Of a DNA stretch of 57,985 bases, positions 50,871 to 57,985 are shown in pieces. Both the position numbers and the translations under genes were made by a program. Source of the stretch: Symsagittifera roscoffensis (taxonomy: Eukaryota > Xenacoelomorpha > Acoela > Convolutidae); contig NW_026971639.1 of NCBI RefSeq assembly GCF_963678635.1, positions 1 through 57,985 of the forward strand. Reading direction: 5' to 3'. Positions within the stretch are counted from its first letter, which is position 1, and each line of letters begins with the position of its first letter. The notes below the pieces were generated by a model. The model saw nothing but the letters and a program-made list of their open reading frames with translations, did not search any database and had not been told where the DNA came from.

Positions 50871-52312
50871 CGAGACCACCTAGGGGCAGAATTTTGTCCG
50901 GGGAGTCCGGTTTGAAGCGACCGATGGACAGAGTTTTGTTCGGGGAGTCGAGAAACATCTCAGACAACTTGGAATATGATGTTGGGAAATCAGTCGACTC
51001 AAGTGTTGACTCGAGGCCCCAGTCCTGGGACAACACATCTGAAACAACTTCCAATTCCGATATGTCAGAGATCGCAATCCACTCCTTATTGGTGGACTGG
51101 AAGCAGCGTGGGCTGGACCGAGAAACGCATCAGGATCCAGACAGAGACAGATACACCTCAGATGAAGAGGGCACTGTGGTGAATAATGCCGCAGACGAGC
51201 TCGAGCTGATAGCAGTTTCGAAACGCCCAACCAGATTGCTGCCACATGGTACGGTCGTCCGTACCAATCTGGAACCATCTGTGCAGGAAGCGACGCCTTT
51301 GAAAAAGATATGGTGTGTCAAGTTGATGGACGATGCTCATGCTCCGGAGATAATGAGTGGGCAAATGAACGTGGTAAAGACGTATTTGAAAGCCAGGTAC
51401 AGGCTGTCGGATCTCCTAAGGGCTCAACGAAATGATAGAATGACGAGCAGTCTGAGGAGATGGATCGAGAATGGAGCACCTGACAAGGGAGACTTGGAGG
51501 AAGACAGCTACAAAATCCTGAAGCAATTCTACCTGAAGCGAAACGACTTGTTGTACCTGAATAAGGACGGAATCGTTGCCTGCAAGCGAAAAGAGGAGGA
51601 CAAGGTCCTCTATAAATACAATTCAATAGTGTTACCACAGTTGTACCAGACCGAATTGCTCTTTCGCTCACATGATCAGATGGGCCATCAAGGCGTGGAC
51701 AAAGTGTATAACAGGATACAGAAACGATTCGAATGGCCGGGATTGAAAAAGGCTTGTGAGAAGTGGATCGCCGCATGCCTGTCATGTCAACAGGCGAAGG
51801 ATCCCAGGAAACTAAGGTTCCCCCTACAGTCAATAGAGTCGTCAGGTTTCAACGAAGTGGTGCAAATTGATCATCAGAAAATCTGCATGACAGCAACGGG
51901 CTATAATCAGGTGCTGGTAATGATCGACCATTTTACGAAGTATGCGGAAGCAGCACCCTGCATGACAGCATCGGCGGAAGAAACATGTGATCATTTGATA
52001 AATGTGTGGATAGCGAGACATGGCTGCCCCATCACGTTCCAATCGGACAATGGCAAAGCATTCGTGGGTGATCTCACGAAGGAGTTGATGAAAAGGTCGC
52101 TGGTAGCGCAGGCCCACTCGACCACTTATCACCCGCAAACGAATGGCCTAGTCGAGAGGCAAAACCGCACAGTGGTATCCATGCTGAGAGTCTACTGCTC
52201 GCGTTACATGGATGACTGGGACAAGCACTTGCCGCAAGTGATGGGTGCTTACAACAGCACAGAGCATTTCACCACGGGAATAAGTCCGCACATGATGTTA
52301 ACGGGTCATTAA
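50840..52312 (+). CDS. pol (IN): Integrase, copy 2
   Basis: This matches copy 1 apart from two amino-acid changes, Asp to Asn near residue 115 and Ile to Val near 446. The catalytic D, D and E are intact. The frame reads upstream of 50840 as acidic, protein-like sequence, so the annotated start (GTG here, ATG in copy 1) is not a real initiator. It ends at the shared TAA (52310-52312). Confidence 0.85.
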   Translation: MQDDLSGERLTRPPRGRILSGESGLKRPMDRVLFGESRNISDNLEYDVGKSVDSSVDSRPQSWDNTSETTSNSDMSEIAIHSLLVDWKQRGLDRETHQDPDRDRYTSDEEGTVVNNAADELELIAVSKRPTRLLPHGTVVRTNLEPSVQEATPLKKIWCVKLMDDAHAPEIMSGQMNVVKTYLKARYRLSDLLRAQRNDRMTSSLRRWIENGAPDKGDLEEDSYKILKQFYLKRNDLLYLNKDGIVACKRKEEDKVLYKYNSIVLPQLYQTELLFRSHDQMGHQGVDKVYNRIQKRFEWPGLKKACEKWIAACLSCQQAKDPRKLRFPLQSIESSGFNEVVQIDHQKICMTATGYNQVLVMIDHFTKYAEAAPCMTASAEETCDHLINVWIARHGCPITFQSDNGKAFVGDLTKELMKRSLVAQAHSTTYHPQTNGLVERQNRTVVSMLRVYCSRYMDDWDKHLPQVMGAYNSTEHFTTGISPHMMLTGH

Positions 52313-52324
52313 AAAGCGCTCCCG

Positions 52325-54019
52325 TTGACGTTTTTCTACCCTGAATATGAGGGGAAGAGGACAGCACCGCAAACGTACGTGCGGGATGTTATTAGAAGAC
52401 AGCAGGACCTCAATGACTTATGCAGGAGGAATACGCAACAGGCACAAATTAGACAAAAAAGGAGGTTTGATAAAAGGACAGCTGATGCGAAGGCCTACTC
52501 AGTTGGCGACTACGTCTGGGTGTTCCAGGAAGTGGTTCCACCAAAAGGAACCAAGAAATTATTAAAGAAATGGCGTGGTCCATTTCAGATAACAGAAGTG
52601 CACCAAGGAGGTCGTTTTTATCGATTGAGCACTGGAAGAGCAGCTCATTATGAAAACATCAAACAACACAATGCCTCGTCAGAGGATTGGTGCATCCCAG
52701 CGGACATGCAAGAGGGAGACTATTTGATAGTGGATCCTGCTTGTGAAGTGAATGAAAGGGGTACTCGCGACAAAAACGACGGGAATGAGGTGGTGGAGGA
52801 CTGCGACCTACCACTGGATCTCGAGTTGACCGAGCGAGTAGAGGTGGACGATGAAACTCTACCCTATGCCGAGGCAGACTGGGACTGCCCGGAACAAATC
52901 GAAATTGACAAGGGAATACAGTCTGACTTTCCTCTCACTATGGAAACACGCCAAAGCAAGAGAGGAAAAAACCAGAAGAAATACAATCCGTACGGCGAGG
53001 ACTTCGTTGTAGACAGGATAGTTGTAAGTGATGTCATAGACTCGCTGGTGGGACTGGACGAAGTGGCGATGCTAGAAGAAATCGACCTGGTGAACGATAT
53101 GGATCAAGATTGGATCGACGATCGATCAGAACCGGAAGTGGAGTTCGAACCAGAAGCGGAACAGACTCATGAGCAAGAACTAACAAACTTGCGCGTGCTC
53201 GAATGGCTCCATGATCTGCCGACAGATCCAAAAGAGACGATCCTGACGATTCAGGACGTCGATAGAGACGGCGTCAAATACATCAGTCTTGACAATACTG
53301 AGTCCAACTGGGTCGCCCCAGATGGTCCTCTACGTGTTCTACAATCCAACCTCGATCTCCTAGACTTTGGGCGATCGACGGGGACGTCGATGGATATTTT
53401 TGTACGGGGAGTGGGGGTAGGACTCACCCACACCGAAAATCTGATAATAAAAAAATTGAAATCGGCAAGAGAAACCGGAGAACTAGAGACAGAGGGCGAG
53501 AATGCTAAAAAACCAACTTTTGGACGAATCTTTGAATCGTATTTTGATCTACTGAACCATTATTCGAACAAAATTGTCATAACGGACAGCGATTTCATAC
53601 TCACGGAACGCACGTGCGCCATAGCGATAACCGCGGACGTACGCTTCACAACAGCACTAGCGGCTGACTTCAAAAGAGAGTATAAAAATATCGAGTTTTT
53701 GTGGAAACAGAGGCCTGGTGTGGGAGGGATGATAGCGCTGCCCCCTGTTGCATCACAGATACCAGGGAAATATTTGTGTTTCCTGGTTACCAAGGCCACT
53801 GATAGGCAACACGTAGATCCAAAGAGCTTGGTATTGGCCTTGACTCGACTTAGGGATTTTTTGGTTGAGAGAGGAGTGACCTCTCTCTCGTTGCCAGTAT
53901 ACGATCCTAATAGGGGAAAGCTACATCCGAGAGAGTTGTACGCACTTGTACATGTGATATTTTCAGAGACTGACATAGAAGTTTACTTACATAAAAAATA
54001 CTATCTGAGCATATGCTAA
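52325..54019 (+). CDS. Integrase C-terminus plus macro domain, copy 2
   Basis: It differs from copy 1 only by Glu to Ala in the acidic linker and Lys to Thr just after the first macro strand (ADVRF-T). The second change falls in the segment that lines the ADP-ribose pocket in macro domains, so it could affect binding. Confidence 0.8.
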   Translation: MTFFYPEYEGKRTAPQTYVRDVIRRQQDLNDLCRRNTQQAQIRQKRRFDKRTADAKAYSVGDYVWVFQEVVPPKGTKKLLKKWRGPFQITEVHQGGRFYRLSTGRAAHYENIKQHNASSEDWCIPADMQEGDYLIVDPACEVNERGTRDKNDGNEVVEDCDLPLDLELTERVEVDDETLPYAEADWDCPEQIEIDKGIQSDFPLTMETRQSKRGKNQKKYNPYGEDFVVDRIVVSDVIDSLVGLDEVAMLEEIDLVNDMDQDWIDDRSEPEVEFEPEAEQTHEQELTNLRVLEWLHDLPTDPKETILTIQDVDRDGVKYISLDNTESNWVAPDGPLRVLQSNLDLLDFGRSTGTSMDIFVRGVGVGLTHTENLIIKKLKSARETGELETEGENAKKPTFGRIFESYFDLLNHYSNKIVITDSDFILTERTCAIAITADVRFTTALAADFKREYKNIEFLWKQRPGVGGMIALPPVASQIPGKYLCFLVTKATDRQHVDPKSLVLALTRLRDFLVERGVTSLSLPVYDPNRGKLHPRELYALVHVIFSETDIEVYLHKKYYLSIC

Positions 54020-54494
54020 GAATTGCGCTCGGCGATAAGTGGTTTTTATTAAGTTACTCGATAAGAATTAGAGTCAAGTTTTAGATTAGGTTAGGTTTTA
54101 GGTACAGTATTAGGGATTATGTTTTTATGTGATAGTACAGGTGTGTGATGTTTATGTGTTTATGTGTTATGTTATTGTTATGATATGTTTTATGTTTTGT
54201 GTCATAAAAGATCTGGGGTACTCCAGGTCATTAAGGTGACAGCGCTCATTCGGGCTACTCTGACAAAGATAAAGGTGGACGATCCACCTTGGTGCTAAAT
54301 TTTTAAATCAGAATTTAAAAAAGAATTTCAATGGAGAGTTTTAAAGAGTTGAATGATGTTGTATCCAAAAATGATGGTTTTAAGTCGCGACTTGTTTTTT
54401 AGATCTTGATTGATCAAAAACTGTTTATTGGATCCATTGAATCGAAACGAGACGGGAAGATACTACACGACAGCAAGAATCAACACGATAAGAA
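54020..54494 (+). other. Trailer of copy 2 and spacer before the SGNH ORF
   Basis: The first 263 bp repeat the copy 1 trailer. From 54283 the sequence is unique, AT-richer, and leads into the ATG at 54495. No LTR or promoter signature was recognised. If the duplication is ignored, this spacer directly links the macro ORF and the SGNH ORF. Confidence 0.5.
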
Positions 54495-57400
54495 ATGGGT
54501 GACACGAACGAACTCATGGAATTCCTCTCAGCGAGTCTAGGAGCGACTCTAGACGAGATCTATCAGCGGCTGATCGATTGTGATTTCACACGAGAAGACC
54601 CGGGGCTGGCGATGTTTGTGGTCGCACTCCTTAATGCATTAGGACGGGAGGGTCGAGGGAATCGCCCTACGGAAGTCGTGTTGATGTTGGCCTTCGGTGA
54701 GTCCGGGACCGCCGAGAGAGGCCGAAATCGACTGATGAGATGGAGGCGTGGAGAAATGTCTGGCCACGACCTGGCTCAAGAGCCAGGACTAGGTGAACAG
54801 AGGGACCACCGGCTAGGTGAGATGCCCTTACCAGTCCAACCGGCGCAGCCACTCATCGGAGCAAAGAGACAACGTGATGGGCCAGGCCCGTCACATTCGG
54901 TCGACTCCCCTACAGCTGCTCCTCCTTCGAAGAAAGTGAGGGTGAATGAAATAGAGATCCAGACGTCGGAGACGATCGAGACGCTGGAGAAGAAGGAGAA
55001 AGATCAAAGCGAGCTGTGTACCAAACTCCAGGAGTATAGGGCAATAGCTCGAGAAAGAGACGAATGGAAGAAGAAATACGAAGATCTACAGGTGGCTTAT
55101 AAGGAGGATGAAATAAAGCACCTGAAGGAGCTGTATATGGCGAAGGTGAGCCAAGTGTCATCGGAAGTTCTGGCGAGCATGAGATCCTCGGAGGGATCCA
55201 ATGACACACGCCCCGGGACAACAGCCCAGGAGCTGTGTGTATCGAGAGGGCCCGAGGTTCTGGATTTGCGTGCATCGAGAGATCCCGAGGCTCCTCAGCA
55301 GACACGACTGTCTGCTTCTAGTCAAAGGTTTACGATACCAGACCCTTCTGACACTTACCTCGCCCCTCAGTTCCAAGAATCGTTCAACCAAGTGGCCAGA
55401 GCGACAATGGAGGAGATCAACCGAACCACTGGACGAACATTGGGTAGGATCGTTCCTTCCCAGCGTCGTGATCAATCATCTAATAGCTCGGAGCGAGCAC
55501 CCCACACGATAGTGTCCTCGGGGACTGCGCATGGCAGAACCTATCAAAAGTCCCGCGTGGTAGATATTAGGAAGAATCTGATGACACGGCACCAGTTCAC
55601 GCAAGTAGCTGCGGAGCATCCTCGAGCCTCCCTGAATGACATGAGCTGGAACCCCGCTACGAGCGACCAGGTAATTCCCCCAGGGAGTCGCCAACTGATC
55701 ATAGGAGACAGTTTGGTGAGGGATCTGAATGAGATCTTCGTCTATGGTCAGACAATGAGATCTATGGTCAAGATGATGGAATTCCAAAGCGAGGATCACC
55801 TGGATACGCTGGTGATAATGCTAGGAACTAACGACGTCTCGAGAGCCCCAGTGACTCCCGAGTGCAAGTGGGAGCCTCTGCTGGTATGCCTCCTGAATGA
55901 ACTGAAGGAGAAGTACAGGCCCAGGTTTGTGGTGCTGTGCACGATACCACAAAACCCGCTGATGGGCACCACAGTGGCAGATTTCATGAATGGCAACGTG
56001 ACACGGTGGAACGAAATGATCCGTAATCTGGTGAGAAGCAACCCTGGCGAGTTGCGACTTCTGGATCTCGAAAACACGCTGCGCATGATTGATCACATTG
56101 CGCTTACCAGAGATGGGATACATTTCAACACCCAACGAGGGAGACACTGGATGAATGATGTATTCCAGACGCAGTTGAGGGAAATGGAGCAGGAATCGAG
56201 GGCGACCAGTTCTCTGGCTCGGACCAGCTCAACGACCGGAGGAAGTAGAATAAGGGCAAGCGTGCCCGAATCCCTCGTCATCCGCCTAGGGCCCTTGGCG
56301 ATGGAGACGGCTGTAGCCGCACCCACCGCTCCGCGCTCAAACGTGAGAGAGAGGCTAGGGACTGCTCCTCCTCCCAGAACACAACCGCTTGAAAGCCGAC
56401 TCGGCAGATCATTGGTTCAGAACAGAAATAACTCCCAGACCGTGTCTAGGAGGAACGATCCGCCCGCCACGGCAAACCCTGCTCCAGCAGCAGGACCGTC
56501 TACGAGCGCCGTGCCTGCGGAGGGAGTTGAACCAGGCAGCCTGCTGCTTTGGAACCGATCAGACCCGAGTCATTGGGGACAGTATAAGACAGACATGTCC
56601 ACGAAATTGAACATGAATACCCTGACGTGTCGGGAGGACGCGATGAGAATGATTGGCGGAGAAAGTCCCACGGTGTCGCGATTGTATCGGACACCAGGCG
56701 TGGATTGGCTGCTAGCAGAGCAGGAGCAGTTCAGCTCTACGACTACGCTCCGACATGCAGACTTGAATGGATTGCCTCAGGACAACACCTTTGGACCCTT
56801 GAACACGCGATCCCTTACGGACGTCCGACAGAGAGCCCGGGAATTGACGCCACCTGCTCGAAGGGGCAAGTTTCAGGCAGAGAACAAGCCCAATAACAAG
56901 CATCATAAGATGTACAGGCAGTTCGCTAAACCACCCGGTCAGACGCCTGGCGAGTATTCAAGGGACTACCCCCGAACGACCACGGTAGATGGAGATGACC
57001 AGAGATATGGGAAATTGAAAACCCCAATAGGCGATGGCCTGTTCGCAGCTTACGATCCCTTAGAGATGAAAGCTGCAAAGTATCTGATCGTAGCCAGTTC
57101 CGATTATCTCTATACGCCCCGGTCTCTCTTTTGGCCCGACGTGATTTTCTTGACGGCACTTAAATTGGACTGGGGACAGGCAATCGGCATGATGATAAGT
57201 GTACGAAGGGTGGTCAGCATGGAGCCGCAGGTGATAGTGGTTGCAGGCTCAAATGATCATCTGCAAAGCAGGGGCTTATTGTCACGTCTGACGGATGGGT
57301 CGATCCCGAGCAACGAGGTCATAGGGGAGGCGATAATGACACTGCTCTCGGCGATGGCTGAGGTAGAAGCAGCAGCAAAACAACGCTTCACCCAAAATGT

Positions 57401-57985
57401 GGTGAAGGTGATCTTTGTATTGTCCCCAGGGTACGCTGCCTTGCCAGAACCCCTTCAGTTTGTGTACACAATGGTCACAACGATAGCAGAGGGGAGGTTC
57501 AACGTGATAATTCCTGCCCCGAATAGAGTAGTAGACCCAGACAATTACTACCCGTCCCGATCTGAGCTTCCCGCCGTTTGGGCTGACATTTCGAATGCCA
57601 TACAAGGGCTCAGAGATTGTAGCACAACTCGGTTGGTGCTAGATGAAGTTCTGGGGTTGGAGCTGTCCAACTTTGCCAGATTGCTGAAACTAAGACCAGG
57701 GGTGGATGACGATCATCTGTTAGTACAACAGGTGGCTGATGATCTCTGGTTCAGACAGATGGATCATGCCGAGGATGAGCAGGGCAGGACAGTCAGGAAG
57801 AACATGACATCAGCGGAAGAAGATCTCATGGCAATGGCTTTGCGCTCGAAGCCGCACAACAACGTATGGTTGTACTTGTCACCAAGGCTGTGCAGCTTGG
57901 GTGAGGACGCGTTCGAGCATGCGCCGGCAGTGATAAAAGAGATACACGTGTATCTGAAAAACTTGTTTGATGCCCGGGAGTTAAC
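54495..57985 (+). CDS. SGNH-hydrolase-domain retroelement protein, partial (1163+ codons, runs off the window)
   Basis: From the ATG at 54495 the frame has no stop to the window end. Residues 150-212 form a charged coiled coil. Around 395-560 is an SGNH/GDSL-type domain with block I GDS (Ser 406), GTND (444-447) and DGIH (Asp 540, His 543), so the Ser-Asn-Asp-His set is complete. A Pro/Ser/Arg-rich linker (560-850) follows. Then comes a second SGNH-like unit with SSD at 868-870 and GSND at 918-921 but no obvious His block, so probably inactive. SGNH enzymes hydrolyse esters; esterase domains also occur in ORF1 of CR1-type LINEs. Placement 475 bp after the macro ORF and similar base composition suggest it belongs to the same retroelement, but it could start another one. 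Confidence 0.8.
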   Translation, partial: MGDTNELMEFLSASLGATLDEIYQRLIDCDFTREDPGLAMFVVALLNALGREGRGNRPTEVVLMLAFGESGTAERGRNRLMRWRRGEMSGHDLAQEPGLGEQRDHRLGEMPLPVQPAQPLIGAKRQRDGPGPSHSVDSPTAAPPSKKVRVNEIEIQTSETIETLEKKEKDQSELCTKLQEYRAIARERDEWKKKYEDLQVAYKEDEIKHLKELYMAKVSQVSSEVLASMRSSEGSNDTRPGTTAQELCVSRGPEVLDLRASRDPEAPQQTRLSASSQRFTIPDPSDTYLAPQFQESFNQVARATMEEINRTTGRTLGRIVPSQRRDQSSNSSERAPHTIVSSGTAHGRTYQKSRVVDIRKNLMTRHQFTQVAAEHPRASLNDMSWNPATSDQVIPPGSRQLIIGDSLVRDLNEIFVYGQTMRSMVKMMEFQSEDHLDTLVIMLGTNDVSRAPVTPECKWEPLLVCLLNELKEKYRPRFVVLCTIPQNPLMGTTVADFMNGNVTRWNEMIRNLVRSNPGELRLLDLENTLRMIDHIALTRDGIHFNTQRGRHWMNDVFQTQLREMEQESRATSSLARTSSTTGGSRIRASVPESLVIRLGPLAMETAVAAPTAPRSNVRERLGTAPPPRTQPLESRLGRSLVQNRNNSQTVSRRNDPPATANPAPAAGPSTSAVPAEGVEPGSLLLWNRSDPSHWGQYKTDMSTKLNMNTLTCREDAMRMIGGESPTVSRLYRTPGVDWLLAEQEQFSSTTTLRHADLNGLPQDNTFGPLNTRSLTDVRQRARELTPPARRGKFQAENKPNNKHHKMYRQFAKPPGQTPGEYSRDYPRTTTVDGDDQRYGKLKTPIGDGLFAAYDPLEMKAAKYLIVASSDYLYTPRSLFWPDVIFLTALKLDWGQAIGMMISVRRVVSMEPQVIVVAGSNDHLQSRGLLSRLTDGSIPSNEVIGEAIMTLLSAMAEVEAAAKQRFTQNVVKVIFVLSPGYAALPEPLQFVYTMVTTIAEGRFNVIIPAPNRVVDPDNYYPSRSELPAVWADISNAIQGLRDCSTTRLVLDEVLGLELSNFARLLKLRPGVDDDHLLVQQVADDLWFRQMDHAEDEQGRTVRKNMTSAEEDLMAMALRSKPHNNVWLYLSPRLCSLGEDAFEHAPAVIKEIHVYLKNLFDAREL

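Larger units (their letters stand above)
39284..54282 (+). mobile_element. GC-richer Ty3-like retroelement, inactivated, with internal tandem duplication
   Basis: Gag, protease, RT, RNase H, integrase and a macro domain run in order on the plus strand to 48708. The segment from within RT to the trailer is then repeated once. No LTR pair can be defined in the window, so the outer boundaries are open. The 54495 ORF downstream has similar composition and may belong to the same element, which would place the 3' end beyond the window. Base composition is strikingly different from the AT-rich element at 721-19573. Confidence 0.85.
43658..54282 (+). repeat. Direct tandem duplication of 5.31 kb
   Basis: 43658-48970 and 48968-54282 are the same segment at an offset of 5310, rising to 5311 after a 1-nt indel. 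The visible differences are substitutions at 45424, 45529, 45871, 46864, 47564, 48338 and 48921 plus the indel near 45388. The breakpoints share a 4-bp microhomology, ACGA. Identity is above 99.8%, so the event is very recent or an assembly artefact. Confidence 0.95.

Overview
The window reads as a repeat-rich stretch of an invertebrate genome, most likely a nematode and plausibly Caenorhabditis. The reasons are worm-like splice signals (GTAAGTTT donors, TTTTCAG acceptors), a Ty3-type LTR element with macro and SGNH domains of a kind I associate with nematodes, and small TA-flanked inverted-repeat elements. The organism call is inference. I recognise no ordinary host gene; almost everything interpretable is mobile DNA.

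Region 1 (721-19573, minus strand) is a very AT-rich retrovirus-like LTR element of about 18.9 kb. In transcription order it has the right-hand LTR, a tRNA-like primer binding site, a long structured leader, a basic 155-aa ORF, one uninterrupted 2740-codon gag-pol ORF, two tiny membrane ORFs joined by an ATGA overlap, a 378-codon open frame with no methionine codon, an envelope-like ORF with a signal peptide, an in-frame TAA followed by the hydrophobic anchor and tail, a 599-aa ORF of unknown function (another ATGA overlap), a 3' non-coding region and the left LTR. The LTRs differ at about 2 positions over 390 bp and gag-pol is intact, so the insertion looks young.

Region 2 (19574-26058) is non-coding, AT-rich DNA with a 13/26-bp minisatellite and two inverted-repeat elements flanked by TA. 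An assembly gap lies at 26059-26081.

Region 3 (26082-36225) holds four tandem units of about 2.05 kb (the last truncated), then a broken hAT-type transposase on the minus strand whose 5' end is homologous to the repeat unit. The tandem array therefore appears to be built from a deleted derivative of this transposon family. Several hairpins sit at matching places in both, with stem changes that preserve pairing.

Region 4 (about 36226-57985, plus strand) is a GC-richer Ty3-like retroelement. A 3-kb leader-like region dotted with ACCCTCC motifs precedes gag (two CCHC knuckles), protease, reverse transcriptase, RNase H, integrase and a C-terminal macro domain. A 5.31-kb segment (RT to macro plus trailer) is then repeated in tandem with only about 7 substitutions and 1 indel, and both copies share the same frameshifts and stops. 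After it, an ORF of at least 1163 codons runs off the right edge; it has a coiled coil, a complete SGNH-hydrolase signature and a second, degenerate SGNH-like domain. This second element is inactivated in pol, whereas the SGNH ORF is open throughout the visible part.
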